64,000 bases of DNA from Cyclobacteriaceae bacterium (GTDB taxonomy: Bacteria > Bacteroidota > Bacteroidia > Cytophagales > Cyclobacteriaceae), in NCBI GenBank assembly GCA_016786585.1, contig JAEUUI010000007.1:124001-188000 (forward strand). The letters are read 5' to 3'. Within the stretch, counting starts at the first letter, position 1, and every line of letters starts with the position of its first letter. Positions 7,276 through 17,057 of this stretch are shown piece after piece. The position numbers and the translations under genes were made by a program. The notes below the pieces were generated by a model. It did no database searches. It was not told where the DNA came from and worked only from the letters and a program-made list of their open reading frames with translations.

Positions 7276-9912
7276 TTATTCGTTCTTCAACACATCGGCC
7301 GGGTTTGCACGGGCTACCTTAAAAGTTTGAGATCCAATCAGCAGTGCAGCCAGGAAGAGGATTCCAATCACGCCTGCAAACATTTCAAACGGAGCGATTG
7401 CTGTGTGATTACCGATTTGCACGAGCAGAATTTTTTCGAAGAAGAGGTAAGTGACCGGCAGTGAAATAGCGGTAGCAATCACCAATAAAACAATAAAACT
7501 GCGGCCTAACAGAAATATCAGTTTGCCTTCACTGGCGCCCAACACTTTTCGGATGCTCACTTCACGCAGGCGCGTCTCAGTTGTAAACACGACCATCCCC
7601 AGCAGTCCCAAAGACGAAATACAGATTGCCATAGCGGCCATAAACGTGGCGAGTTTGATGGATGCTTCGAGTCCGTCAAAACCCTCTTTGATCTGATCGG
7701 TGTAAAGCTTGGCATGCATGAGATGCACAGGATCGTGTTTTTTCCAAATCGCTTCCATTTTAGCCCGAGTGTCAGTCCAATTGGTATTCGCAAGGAACCG
7801 GATGTTCAGATAGTCGGCTTCCTTTTTCCCATATCTAAAAATCACTTCCTTCGAATTCTGGCTATCGGCTTTCCCATAGGAGAAGTCGCTCACGACACCG
7901 ATGATTGTGACTTTTTTGTTATCAAGTCGAACGGTTTCACCGATTGCCTCGGAGGGAATCTGACTGGCGATGTTAAACCGTTTAAGAACGCTTTGGTTGA
8001 CGATGATCTCTGTTTCAATTGCACTGTCGGGTTTTGCCGGGAAGTTTGTCCCGGCAAGTATTTTAAAATCGTGCAGCGGGAGATAGTTCTCGTCAATGAA
8101 ATTGTGCCACACCAATGCCGAATCGGTCGGATCTTTATCCGATTTCATATTAGTTCCCCAGTAGTTGCCCGTGCTGGCAATAAGCCTCGATCGCGAAATA
8201 TTTTGTACTTCGGGTAATGTCTTTAAGTCCGCAATGAGGGGATCGGCTTTATTACCCATCAGGCTTACATTGACAATATTCTCGGTAGTAAAGCCAAGGT
8301 CATAGGCGAGATAATGTTTATACTGCTTGTGGAGAATCAGCATCGATGTGATGAAGATGATCGAAATGCAGTACTGGAACACTATTAACACCTTGCGCAT
8401 GGTAACCTTTCGGAACACGCGGACACTCGAAACGTCCTTAAGCACTTTTACAGCATTTATTTTGGCGAAGAAAAGTGCTGGCATAAAACCAGCCATAACC
8501 CCGATCACAATCGCGAAAAGAACGAAGTAGCCGATCAGTGCCGGAGAAATGTCTAGCGTTAATAACTCCCTCAAATCTCCCTGTAAACTCAGCAAATGTG
8601 GCTTCAGAAGAACGAATAAACCGAACGCAAACACCAACGCCATCAGTGAAATGATAATTGACTCCACCACAAACTGTCCGATGATGTGACTTTTCACTGC
8701 GCCAATAATCTTGCGTACGCCCACTTCGCGAGATCGTCTTAACGAGCGTGCGATTGAAAGATTAGTATAATTAAAGGCTGCTGAGAGCAGAATTACTCCC
8801 GTGATCGCTATGAAAATCCAGAGCGTGATTTTACCAAAGGTGGCGCCAATCTGGTTGTTTAAATCTTCGCCCACGAGAATATCGGTTATCGGCTGGTATG
8901 CGAGATAAACCTTAACATTTGGAACTACATTGTCGTTCTTGCGCGCATAAGCATCCAGTTTTTTCTGAAATGCATCCATATCGGAATTTTTATGCATCAG
9001 CACATATACATACGTGCTCCAAATATTGTCCCACTTCCACTCGTGATCATCTTCTTTTGTGATTTCCCGGGTACTGATTGAACCCAGTAGATCAAATTTC
9101 ATATGCGAGAACCGCGGAATATCTTTCATGATTCCGGTGATCGTGTATTGCCGGTCTTTGTTGATCGTTACGCTCTTACCCAGCGCATTTGCATCGCCAA
9201 ATAGTTTTTTTGCAGACGTCTCCGTGAGAACTACTGAAAAAGGCTGCTTCAACGCAGTTGCGGGATTACCTTCAATCAGTTCGAATGAAAACACATCGAA
9301 CATCGACTCGTTTGCCCATAAGCCATTGAGTGGAACAGTTGTTTCCCCGAACTGAAGATCGCCCCCGAATCCGGTGTGTAAAACTGCAGTCTTTTCAACT
9401 TCCGGGAAACTTTCCTGCATGGCTTTGCCAACTGTCATGGAGTTAGACGCGTTGCCCTGTTCGTTGACATTTTCCAACCATTGATACCGGCTCGTGATGC
9501 GGTAGATGCGATCGTGATTTTCGTGGAAGCGATCATACGAAAACAGGTCGGCCATGATTCCGATCATGAGCAGGCCTACTGCCATACTTACCGACAGTCC
9601 GACAATATTGATGGCCGAGAACAATTTGTTGCGCATGATGCTGCGCCCGGAGGTTTTTACATAGCTGCCTAACATAATCCAGTTGATTAAGAGGTTGATG
9701 AATTCAGGTTTTCGTACGGTATAAAGCCTTAAGAATTTTAAAACATCGAGTATGTAAATGAGTCGTGCACGAGAAGCTCCCTTCGATTTCACATTGCGAT
9801 AGAAATACTCATTCAAATCGCCCTGTAAATCCTCCAGCAACTCGGGCCGGCAGTACCACGACAGAAATTTTTCGGCCCATCGTGGAGGTTTAATGTTCTT
9901 TTGCGATTCCAT
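7276..9912 (-). CDS. ABC transporter permease of the MacB/FtsX type with permease prefix domain
   Basis: This 878-residue membrane protein starts with a roughly 80-residue 'permease prefix' segment (PPRWAEKFLSWYCRPELLEDLQGDL), then a first helix, a MacB-type periplasmic domain, three helices, a second periplasmic domain and three final helices. The repeated motif RSLRRSREVGVRKIIGA and ETRLREVSIRKVLGAS marks the two FtsX modules. Such proteins export peptides or lipids or work as mechanotransmission devices with a separate ATPase, which is not encoded next to it. The start overlaps the stop of the PadR gene (ATGA), so the two are co-transcribed and translationally coupled. Confidence 0.9.
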   Translation of the reverse strand: MESQKNIKPPRWAEKFLSWYCRPELLEDLQGDLNEYFYRNVKSKGASRARLIYILDVLKFLRLYTVRKPEFINLLINWIMLGSYVKTSGRSIMRNKLFSAINIVGLSVSMAVGLLMIGIMADLFSYDRFHENHDRIYRITSRYQWLENVNEQGNASNSMTVGKAMQESFPEVEKTAVLHTGFGGDLQFGETTVPLNGLWANESMFDVFSFELIEGNPATALKQPFSVVLTETSAKKLFGDANALGKSVTINKDRQYTITGIMKDIPRFSHMKFDLLGSISTREITKEDDHEWKWDNIWSTYVYVLMHKNSDMDAFQKKLDAYARKNDNVVPNVKVYLAYQPITDILVGEDLNNQIGATFGKITLWIFIAITGVILLSAAFNYTNLSIARSLRRSREVGVRKIIGAVKSHIIGQFVVESIIISLMALVFAFGLFVLLKPHLLSLQGDLRELLTLDISPALIGYFVLFAIVIGVMAGFMPALFFAKINAVKVLKDVSSVRVFRKVTMRKVLIVFQYCISIIFITSMLILHKQYKHYLAYDLGFTTENIVNVSLMGNKADPLIADLKTLPEVQNISRSRLIASTGNYWGTNMKSDKDPTDSALVWHNFIDENYLPLHDFKILAGTNFPAKPDSAIETEIIVNQSVLKRFNIASQIPSEAIGETVRLDNKKVTIIGVVSDFSYGKADSQNSKEVIFRYGKKEADYLNIRFLANTNWTDTRAKMEAIWKKHDPVHLMHAKLYTDQIKEGFDGLEASIKLATFMAAMAICISSLGLLGMVVFTTETRLREVSIRKVLGASEGKLIFLLGRSFIVLLVIATAISLPVTYLFFEKILLVQIGNHTAIAPFEMFAGVIGILFLAALLIGSQTFKVARANPADVLKNE

Positions 9913-10244
9913 CAGATGTTTTTCAATGACATGCCGGGAATCATATTCCAGAGATTATCGCGTACTTCTTTCGCTTTCAGTAATGCTGATTTGCCAGCGG
10001 CCGTTATTGAGTAGTAGCGTTTGCGCTTTCCACCGCGTGTACTGGTGGCTTCGCCCAGTTTGCTTTTCACAAACCCCTTTTCCTCCAGTCTATTCAACAC
10101 CGCATGCACAACACCCAGCTTGGCCGAACGTCCGGTTTGTTTTTCAAGCTCATCACAAATCGCTACGCTGTATGCTTCAGTCATTAACGCTGCAATGGTG
10201 AGCAATACGAGCTCTTCAAATTCTCCAAGGTTGGTGCCTTTCAT
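9912..10244 (-). CDS. PadR-family transcriptional regulator
   Basis: This 110-residue winged-helix protein contains FEELVLLTIAALMTEAYSVAICDELEKQTG, then VVHAVLNRLEEKGFVKSKLGEA and the wing GGKRKRYYSITAAGKSAL, which are the features of the short PadR-s2 type. It is the first gene of a two-gene unit with the permease that overlaps it by one base-shared ATGA. In Bacteroidota this PadR/permease-prefix pairing is common, and the regulator probably controls its own operon. Confidence 0.92.
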   Translation of the reverse strand: MKGTNLGEFEELVLLTIAALMTEAYSVAICDELEKQTGRSAKLGVVHAVLNRLEEKGFVKSKLGEATSTRGGKRKRYYSITAAGKSALLKAKEVRDNLWNMIPGMSLKNI

Positions 10245-10303
10245 AATGGTATGATTAATTACGTAAATGTATGTAAAATGGTTGTGATTACGTTTTGATT
10301 AAT

Positions 10304-10331
10304 GTAGAGACGTAAAATTTTACGTCTCTAC
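10304..10331. repeat. Perfect 28-bp palindrome, GTAGAGACG repeat family
   Basis: The two 14-base arms GTAGAGACGTAAAA and TTTTACGTCTCTAC are exact complements with no loop. It lies between the PadR gene start and the AraC-MGMT gene end. Both ends match the ends of the repeat at 7235-7262, so this is a dispersed element and not a gene-specific operator. Confidence 0.7.
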
Positions 10332-10362
10332 CGACACATTTGTCACGCCATTCAACCAGCAT

Positions 10363-11244
10363 TTATGAATGGATTTTCGCCATTTCCCAGCCTATTATGC
10401 CTTTTTTGCGGGTTGAATTCCAGCGGTACTCACCAAGAATTCCATCCTTGCGGATCACGCGATGGCACGGGATGAGGTATGCAATGTGATTGGAGCCGAC
10501 AGCCGAACCGACAGCTTGCATCGCTTTCGGACTTTGGATTTGTTGCGCGATGCCCTGGTAGGTTGTAACCTGTCCCATGGGAATTTTAAGCAGTGCTTCC
10601 CAGACTTTAATTTGAAAATTTGTACCCTTCACGAACACATGAAGTTTATCGCCCTGTCCTTCCGACATCCCTCTTCTCTGGGCAAGTGGAAGGGGTGAGG
10701 GGAAAATTTTCTGAACAAAGCTATTTGTGTAGGCATCGTTTTGATAGAATACCGAATTGTTCCAGTGCTGTTTCATCTCCCCGATACTGCGAAACACATC
10801 TTCATCCGGTTGAATGAACGACAACCAGCAAATGCCGCGTTCGGTAACTCCGATCAGGCATGATCCGAATGGAGTTTCATGAATTCCATACTCAATGCGA
10901 ATACCTGAACCTTTGAGTTTGTATTCTTGTGGCGTTACAGCCTCCAATGTCGTGAACAAATCATACACGCGCGATTGTCCGGATAGTCCTGCCGACTCAG
11001 CGGCTTCTACCAGGTTTTTGCTTTCTGTCAGTTTTTCTTTGAGAAAGTCAACGGTGAGGAATTGTAAAAACCGTTTCGGACTGATACCAGCCCACTCGGT
11101 AAAAATCCGTTGAAAATGGAACGGTGAAAGATGAACCTGTTCGGCAACTTCATCCAGTTCAGGCTGACGCTGAAAATTTTTTTCCAGGTAAAGGATCGCC
11201 TGTTCAATACGCTGATAGTTGATTTCCTGATCTGCCACGGTCAT
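10363..11244 (-). CDS. AraC-type regulator fused to O6-methylguanine-DNA methyltransferase (Ada-like)
   Basis: This 293-residue protein joins an AraC-type HTH domain (about residues 10-110, LDEVAEQVHLSPFHFQRIFTEWAG) to an MGMT domain that transfers methyl groups from O6-methylguanine to its own cysteine. The active-site motif IPCHRVIRKDG places the acceptor at C260, and the helix GTNFQIKVWEALLKIPMGQVTTY is typical of the family. The N-terminal Ada phosphotriester domain is absent. Residues 181-199 between the two parts of the MGMT domain appear to be a translated repeat sequence (see separate entry). Confidence 0.92.
   Translation of the reverse strand: MTVADQEINYQRIEQAILYLEKNFQRQPELDEVAEQVHLSPFHFQRIFTEWAGISPKRFLQFLTVDFLKEKLTESKNLVEAAESAGLSGQSRVYDLFTTLEAVTPQEYKLKGSGIRIEYGIHETPFGSCLIGVTERGICWLSFIQPDEDVFRSIGEMKQHWNNSVFYQNDAYTNSFVQKIFPSPLPLAQRRGMSEGQGDKLHVFVKGTNFQIKVWEALLKIPMGQVTTYQGIAQQIQSPKAMQAVGSAVGSNHIAYLIPCHRVIRKDGILGEYRWNSTRKKGIIGWEMAKIHS
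10648..10704. repeat. Repeat-derived in-frame insert inside the MGMT gene
   Basis: On the coding strand this stretch begins CCCCTCACCCC and encodes a linker rich in Pro, Arg and Gly (FPSPLPLAQRRGMSEGQGD). Its composition and its CCCTCACCCC...AGAGGG signature match the insert in rlmD at 34946-35017, so both look like copies of the same dispersed element. The reading frame is kept. Confidence 0.5.
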
Positions 11245-11354
11245 AAAATTATTGATTTTGTGCTGTAAAGATGCGTGCCGTGCAACCTGGTTTGAAACCT
11301 GTTTCTTGCTGAAAACAGTTCAAAAATTCGCTACATTTCAACAAAAAGCCGCCT

Positions 11355-12650
11355 GTGACTCAACCTGCAAGTGAAGGACTAAAGCGAATCATCGGAACAC
11401 GGGCGCTCATCCTTGGCACGATCAATCTCACCATTGGTGCCGGCATTTTTGCACTTCCGGCCGATGTGGCCGCGAAGCTGGGCACGGCTTCGTGGATGGC
11501 ATATATTATATGTGTTACGCTGCTCATGCTCATGCTGCTTTGTTTCGTATCGCTGGGCACAAAGTTCACGTCAACCGGAGGCGCGTATGTATATGTTGAA
11601 AAGGCGTTCGGATCTTTCGTTGGTTTTTTAATTAACTCGTTGTACTGGTTTGGTTATGCGGTGATGGCCGATGCTGCCGTTACAAATCTGCTTGTTGATA
11701 GTCTTTCAATTTTCTTTCCGGTATTGAAGTTGCCTTATGCGCGGGTTGCATTGATGGCCGCGGTCTTTTTGTTCATCGGGTGGATTAATGTTCGTGGAGT
11801 AAAGCAGGGTGTTCGACTGGTGGAGATTAACACAATCGCCAAAATACTTCCGCTTGTCGTGTTGATCGTAGTAGGATGTTTCATGATTGATTTCAAAAAC
11901 TACAGTTGGGATGGTTTTCCACCCATCGGGCAGTTGGGATCTGTTTCACTTCTTTTATTTTTTGCGTTCGGTGGAGGAGCAGAAACAGCATTAAATGCTT
12001 CCGGGGAAATCCGGAATCCCGTACGCACCATTCCGATCGGATTATTGACGGGCGCATTTTTGGTTTTTGTTATTTACCTGTCGATTCATCTGGTAGCACA
12101 AGGTGTTTTGGGACCTGATCTCGCGATTTATAAAGAAGCTCCGCTGGCAAAAGTTGCTGAGCAGTCGATCGGCCAATTTGGTGTGAGTATGCTTATCGCG
12201 GGCGCAGCGATTTCATGCTTTGGGTTGGTGAGCGGAGATATTTTAGCTTCTTCGCGGCTGTTATTTGCAGGAGCGCGGGACGGTGTATTGCCTAAATTCC
12301 TTGCAAAAGTTCACCCGAAGTATTCTACGCCTTACTGGTCGGTGATTGTGTATACGTTCACTGCATTTGTTCTTTCCGTTAGCGGAGGTTTTCGCGAACT
12401 GGCGACCATGGCCAGCACGGCCCTGCTCCTTATTTATCTCGGAATAATCTTCGCGACCATCAAACTCAGAAATGTAAATCGTGAAGCGTCTTTTAATATT
12501 CCAGGAGGAGTTGCTGTTCCGATTGCTGCATTAGCAGCCACGTGCTGGTTTTTATCAAATCTTAAAAAAGAGGAGATCATACCAGCGCTGATATTTCTTG
12601 CTGTGTCAAGCATTTTTTATTTTGTTTATCAGGCAATTAAGAAACGGTAA
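11355..12650 (+). CDS. APC-family amino-acid permease
   Basis: This 431-residue integral membrane protein has about twelve hydrophobic helices and the family opening ALILGTINLTIGAGIFALPADVA, in which the GAGIF segment in helix 1 forms part of the substrate site. FGGGAETALNASGEIRNPVRTIP is the conserved helix 6/7 region. It most likely carries an amino acid or polyamine with protons. I see no in-frame ATG upstream, so translation probably starts at the GTG at 11355. A thioesterase gene follows after 6 bp in the same direction. Confidence 0.88.
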   Translation: MTQPASEGLKRIIGTRALILGTINLTIGAGIFALPADVAAKLGTASWMAYIICVTLLMLMLLCFVSLGTKFTSTGGAYVYVEKAFGSFVGFLINSLYWFGYAVMADAAVTNLLVDSLSIFFPVLKLPYARVALMAAVFLFIGWINVRGVKQGVRLVEINTIAKILPLVVLIVVGCFMIDFKNYSWDGFPPIGQLGSVSLLLFFAFGGGAETALNASGEIRNPVRTIPIGLLTGAFLVFVIYLSIHLVAQGVLGPDLAIYKEAPLAKVAEQSIGQFGVSMLIAGAAISCFGLVSGDILASSRLLFAGARDGVLPKFLAKVHPKYSTPYWSVIVYTFTAFVLSVSGGFRELATMASTALLLIYLGIIFATIKLRNVNREASFNIPGGVAVPIAALAATCWFLSNLKKEEIIPALIFLAVSSIFYFVYQAIKKR

Positions 12651-12656
12651 AATTCT

Positions 12657-13088
12657 ATGCCTCGCCTTCAACTTGATTTCCCAGCAGAAGTACGATTTAC
12701 GTGTGAACTTAGCGTTCGCGCGTCTGATCTGAATTATGGAAATCATGTTGGCAACGACTCGATCCTGACGATCATGCAGGAGGGCAGGATTCAGTTTTAC
12801 AGGAGTCTGGGATATCAAAATGAATTACACTTCGAAGGGCAGGTCGGTCACCTCGTGGCCGACTCTGCCATCGTTTATAAAACAGAAGCGTTCTTAGGGG
12901 ATGTCTTACGTATCGACATCGCGATAAGCGATTTTAACAAGTACGGATTCGATATGCACTATCGCCTTCGCAACAAAGCAACCGGTAAAGATGTGGCGAT
13001 CGGTAAGACTGGAATGGTCTTTTTTGACTACGAGAAACGAAAGGTTGCCTCAATCCCGGCCGGATTCCTGGAGAAAGTTAAAAGTTAG
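12657..13088 (+). CDS. Hot-dog fold acyl-CoA thioesterase (YbgC/FadM-like)
   Basis: The 143-residue protein has the 4HBT hot-dog pattern: VRASDLNYGNHVGNDSILTIMQEGRIQFYRSLGY, where the Asp after the first strand and the HVGN turn correspond to the catalytic region. It probably hydrolyses acyl-CoA or acyl-ACP thioesters, and the substrate is not predictable. It begins 6 bp after the permease stop, so the two genes are likely co-transcribed. Confidence 0.82.
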   Translation: MPRLQLDFPAEVRFTCELSVRASDLNYGNHVGNDSILTIMQEGRIQFYRSLGYQNELHFEGQVGHLVADSAIVYKTEAFLGDVLRIDIAISDFNKYGFDMHYRLRNKATGKDVAIGKTGMVFFDYEKRKVASIPAGFLEKVKS

Positions 13089-13123
13089 CCTCTAAAAAGA
13101 GTATCTTTCAGAAACTCCCACCC

Positions 13124-14104
13124 ATGAAAATTTTTCTGATGTCAATGCTGGTGCTCTGCTCGATTGCAGTTCAAGCCCAGCAGGTAATCGTTCGTAATGT
13201 TACACCCATCGATTATAACTCCATTGCGTATCCAAACCTGCTCGGGAATACCCAATCCAGTCAGGGATACAAAGGAACCGTTACATTAAACGATGGTACC
13301 GAAGTGAAGGGTAAGATTACCTTTTTCAGAAAGAAAGATGAGACGAGCCTCTTGCGCGTAAAGGTGAATACAGGTGAGGATAAGAAGGAAATTGCGGCTG
13401 CACAGATTAAATCCTTAGCACTTGATCCGCAGGTATTTGAAAAAAAATATCCCAACGACTTTAAAAACCCGCAGAAAAATTTTCAACCCGGTTATATCAT
13501 TTTGCCAACGGGTGAAAAACTCACGGGTAAAGTGGCACAGTTCCGGGATTTCAGCGACTATGACTTCTTTGTTTACAATATTGGCTTTTTACCGGATGGA
13601 TCGGATGTGGCCTCAATCTTCAAGGGCGGCAAGCTCGCAGAGTTCGGTCAGCAGATTGATGGGAAGATGAATATCTGGGACGGATACGTGGATGGCTACC
13701 TGTTAAGACTCGTGGATGGAAGATTCAGGCTAAGTCGGAATCCGTATTCGAAGGTTGAAAACGAATTTTTTACGTCTGTTAAGAACCACATAGCCGACTC
13801 ATTGGCGAAAGATGCCGCCCAGCGTGCACTTGCACGAAGCCTTAAGCGTGGCGAGGATTTAAACACCTCTATCGAAAATGCCGCAAACGCAGGTCAGGTG
13901 GTCAGTGAAGTACTGGGCGGGATTGAAATCAATAAGAAAGAGTATCTCGTGTTCGATACCCGGACCGGGAAAGTAGTTGCGCTCAATAAAGACAATTTTC
14001 GAGATCAGGCGCTTTCGCTCAACTCTGGTTGCTCCCGGGCCGTTGTGGTCTCCTGGGATGCAATGGAAGATTTTGTGAAACAGCTAAACGAAGTTTGTAA
14101 ATAA
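13124..14104 (+). CDS. Secreted protein of unknown function
   Basis: The 326-residue product begins with a signal peptide (MKIFLMSMLVLCSIAVQAQ, cleavage expected after AQA), so it is exported. The rest has no family I recognise. Two similar segments, GYKGTVTLNDGTEVKGKITFFR and GYIILPTGEKLTGKVAQFRD, suggest a duplicated small beta-domain. A C-terminal stretch NSGCSRAVVVSWDAMEDFVKQLNEVCK carries two cysteines. The stop directly abuts the convergent leuA stop. Confidence 0.7.
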   Translation: MKIFLMSMLVLCSIAVQAQQVIVRNVTPIDYNSIAYPNLLGNTQSSQGYKGTVTLNDGTEVKGKITFFRKKDETSLLRVKVNTGEDKKEIAAAQIKSLALDPQVFEKKYPNDFKNPQKNFQPGYIILPTGEKLTGKVAQFRDFSDYDFFVYNIGFLPDGSDVASIFKGGKLAEFGQQIDGKMNIWDGYVDGYLLRLVDGRFRLSRNPYSKVENEFFTSVKNHIADSLAKDAAQRALARSLKRGEDLNTSIENAANAGQVVSEVLGGIEINKKEYLVFDTRTGKVVALNKDNFRDQALSLNSGCSRAVVVSWDAMEDFVKQLNEVCK

Positions 14105-15265
14105 TTATCGGCTCAACACTTCCTGGCTGTTTACCAGCACAAGCAAATCGTCATCGTTAACTTCTTTTTTCTCATCGGCAACAATGAGGAAGTTTTCGTA
14201 GAGCATATTCAGTTGTGCGCCCTCCACACTGTGCCCCAGCAACTCAACACGGTGCTTTAGTGCTGCGCGACCGCTTCTTGCCGTAAGCACAATCGATGAA
14301 GAAGGAACACCCACATCCGCCGGATTGATGATTTCATAGTTCTCAGCGTGCTTTAGGAATCCGTCCTGGTGAATGCCCGATGAATGTGCAAATGCATTAC
14401 GCCCGACAATAGCCTTGTTTGCCTGTACGGGCATTCGCATCATACTTGAAACGAGATGACTCAATTCAAAAATGCGTTCCGATTTAATATTGGTATAGAG
14501 ATCAAGGTCTTTATGAACTTTTAGTGTCATTGCTACTTCTTCAAGCGAAGTGTTTCCGGCACGCTCACCAATACCGTTGATTGTTACTTCTGCCTGGCGC
14601 GCACCGTTGATCAAACCGGAAATGGTATTCGCGGTAGCCATCCCCAGGTCATTGTGACAATGCACAGAAATCACAGCCTTATCAATGTTCTTCACATTCT
14701 CCATTAAATACTGGATACGCTTTCCGTATAAATGTGGCAGGCAATACCCTGTTGTATCCGGAATGTTTACCACGTCAGCGCCTGCAGCGATTACGGCTTC
14801 AACCAGTTTTGCCAGGAATGGCAGATCAGCGCGGCCGGCATCTTCTGCATAAAATTCAACTTCATAGCCTTTGTCTTTCGCATATTGGGTTGCCCATGCA
14901 CCTTGCTCCAGTACCTGTTCGCGCGTGCTACGGAATTTGTGGAGGATGTGAACATCGGATGAGCCAATACCGGTATGGATTCTTCCGCGTTTCGCATGAC
15001 GCAATGCTTCAGCAGCAACATCAATATCTTCTTTCTTCGAACGGGTAAGTCCGCATACGACAGGTTCCTTTACGGCTTTGGAGATTTCAACCACCGAAAG
15101 AAAATCTCCCGGACTTGAAATCGGGAAACCGGCTTCAATCACATCCACGCCAAGTGCTTCAAGCTCGCGTGCGATGATAACCTTTTCCTCTGTTTTTAAC
15201 TGGCAGCCTGGTACTTGTTCGCCATCGCGGAGGGTTGTGTCGAAGATTTCAATTTTCTTAGCCAT
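14105..15265 (-). CDS. leuA: 2-isopropylmalate synthase, catalytic part only
   Basis: LeuA condenses acetyl-CoA with 2-ketoisovalerate, the first step of leucine synthesis. At 386 residues it has the DRE-TIM barrel ([17 protein letters not shown], metal-binding [12 protein letters not shown] and [16 protein letters not shown]) but ends soon after the subdomain that follows the barrel. The usual C-terminal leucine-binding allosteric domain of enzymes of about 510 residues is absent. Feedback inhibition by leucine through that domain is therefore not expected. It is the last gene of a leuC-D-B-A operon, 22 bp after leuB. A homocitrate synthase or related enzyme would look similar, but the leu neighbours argue for leuA. 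Confidence 0.9.
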   Translation of the reverse strand: MAKKIEIFDTTLRDGEQVPGCQLKTEEKVIIARELEALGVDVIEAGFPISSPGDFLSVVEISKAVKEPVVCGLTRSKKEDIDVAAEALRHAKRGRIHTGIGSSDVHILHKFRSTREQVLEQGAWATQYAKDKGYEVEFYAEDAGRADLPFLAKLVEAVIAAGADVVNIPDTTGYCLPHLYGKRIQYLMENVKNIDKAVISVHCHNDLGMATANTISGLINGARQAEVTINGIGERAGNTSLEEVAMTLKVHKDLDLYTNIKSERIFELSHLVSSMMRMPVQANKAIVGRNAFAHSSGIHQDGFLKHAENYEIINPADVGVPSSSIVLTARSGRAALKHRVELLGHSVEGAQLNMLYENFLIVADEKKEVNDDDLLVLVNSQEVLSR

Positions 15266-15287
15266 ACCTTTAGGTTATAGAATGTTG

Positions 15288-16430
15288 TTAATGAATGGAT
15301 GTTGATGCGATATAGGTTGCGGTGTTCAGCGCAGTCATGTTTATCGCTTCAGTGTTTTTTGTCAGTTTGCTGATCACGGTGTCACCCATTTTCTGGGTGT
15401 TTAAAACTTTATTAGATGCGGTTTTTCCATCCGCGATGTCCGTTGTGCGCCAGCCGTCTCTCAACGTTTGTTCAACGGCACTGATAACTGCATCCGCTTC
15501 GGTTTTTAACCCGAATGAAATGTCAAGCATGAGCGCCACCGAGAGGATTGATGCCAGTGGATTCGCAATTCCTTTTCCGGTGATGTCGTGTGCACTGCCG
15601 TGAATCGGTTCATACAAACCAACCGTGTCACCGATGGATGCCGATGCCAGCATGCCCATCGATCCTGCGATCTGGGAAGCCTCGTCCGTGAGAATATCGC
15701 CAAACAAGTTTCCGGTTAACACCACATCGAAACTTTTCGGATTCTGAATCAGCTTCATCGCGGCAGCATCAATGAACTGGTGTTCCAGTTTTACATCCGG
15801 ATATTGTTTGCTTACCTCGTTCACTACTTCGCGCCACAAGCGTGAGCTTTCGAGCACGTTAGCTTTATCGACCGAGGTAACTTTTTTGCCGCGGGTTTGT
15901 GCTGACTTAAATGCTTTATGTGCAATGCGCTCAATCTCGTATTTCTGATAAATCATCAGGTCATACGCTGTTTTGCCTTCATCCTTACGGCCTTTTTCTC
16001 CGAAATACACATCGCCTGTCAACTCGCGGAAAAAGAGAATATCAGAACCTTTCAGAATTTCAGGTTTGATGCTGGAAGCTTCGAGGAGTTCATCAAACAA
16101 TTTGATCGGCCGAAGATTCGCATATAATCCAAGTTCCTTGCGCATTTTCAGCAGGCCTTGTTCCGGCCGTACTTTCAGCGTTGGGTCGTTATCATATTTT
16201 GGATGGCCTACGGCTCCAAACAGAATTGCATCACAGTTCTTCAGTTTGATGAGCGTTTCATCCGGCAACGGGTTTCCGGTTGCCTCGATGGCATCGTGAC
16301 CGATCTCTGCTTCTTCGAATGTAAACTCATGTCCGAAGACCTCACCGATCTTTTCCAGAACCTTCTTTCCTTCGGCTGTTACTTCTTTTCCGATTCCGTC
16401 TCCTGGCAGTATGACTATCTTTTTCTTCAT
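15288..16430 (-). CDS. leuB: 3-isopropylmalate dehydrogenase
   Basis: LeuB oxidises and decarboxylates 3-isopropylmalate using NAD+. The 380-residue protein shows the beginning [18 protein letters not shown], the substrate-binding arginine region LRPIKLF, the metal-binding [26 protein letters not shown] and [22 protein letters not shown] short tail ([16 protein letters not shown]) extends past the usual end. Its start overlaps the leuD stop by four bases (ATGA), so translation is coupled. Confidence 0.97.
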   Translation of the reverse strand: MKKKIVILPGDGIGKEVTAEGKKVLEKIGEVFGHEFTFEEAEIGHDAIEATGNPLPDETLIKLKNCDAILFGAVGHPKYDNDPTLKVRPEQGLLKMRKELGLYANLRPIKLFDELLEASSIKPEILKGSDILFFRELTGDVYFGEKGRKDEGKTAYDLMIYQKYEIERIAHKAFKSAQTRGKKVTSVDKANVLESSRLWREVVNEVSKQYPDVKLEHQFIDAAAMKLIQNPKSFDVVLTGNLFGDILTDEASQIAGSMGMLASASIGDTVGLYEPIHGSAHDITGKGIANPLASILSVALMLDISFGLKTEADAVISAVEQTLRDGWRTTDIADGKTASNKVLNTQKMGDTVISKLTKNTEAINMTALNTATYIASTSIH

Positions 16431-17014
16431 GCGTGTGCTGTGTCGTATGCTTTGATCTCCGTGTTCAGGCTGAGTAAGTAATCGATGTCATCATACCCAT
16501 TCATTAAACAGGTCTTTTTGTATGCGTTAATCTGGAAGCTTTCCTTTTTTCCGTTGAAACTGATGAATTGGTTTTCGAGATCAACCGTTACTTCCGTTTT
16601 CGGATCACGTTGAATCGTTTCCAATAACTCGTTCAAAAATTGATCGGACACCACAACGGGCAGTACGGCATTGTTCAATGCATTGTTTTTGAAGATGTCA
16701 GCAAAGAAGCTTGACACAACAACGCGGAAGCCATAATCATAGATTGCCCACGCGGCATGCTCACGACTGCTGCCGCAGCCGAAGTTTTTGCCTGCTACCA
16801 GGATTTTTCCTGAGTAAGCCGGATTATTTAAAGGGAAATCGGCAATCGGATTATTGTTCCCGTCATATCGCCAGTCGCGGAACAGGTTGTCGCCAAAACC
16901 TTCGCGCGTAGTCGCTTTTAAGAAGCGTGCAGGAATGATCTGATCGGTATCAATATTCTCCACTGCGATCGGAACAGCGGGTGAGATTAGCATATGAAAT
17001 TTTTCTTTACTCAT
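16427..17014 (-). CDS. leuD: 3-isopropylmalate dehydratase small subunit
   Basis: LeuD pairs with LeuC to isomerise 2- to 3-isopropylmalate. The 195-residue protein has the swivel-domain signatures [12 protein letters not shown] and [21 protein letters not shown]. Its length is normal. It lies 43 bp downstream of leuC and overlaps leuB. Confidence 0.97.
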   Translation of the reverse strand: MSKEKFHMLISPAVPIAVENIDTDQIIPARFLKATTREGFGDNLFRDWRYDGNNNPIADFPLNNPAYSGKILVAGKNFGCGSSREHAAWAIYDYGFRVVVSSFFADIFKNNALNNAVLPVVVSDQFLNELLETIQRDPKTEVTVDLENQFISFNGKKESFQINAYKKTCLMNGYDDIDYLLSLNTEIKAYDTAHA

Positions 17015-17057
17015 ATTTCTGTTGTTTCCTCATCCTAATTTTTCGAGGGTGAGGGGT

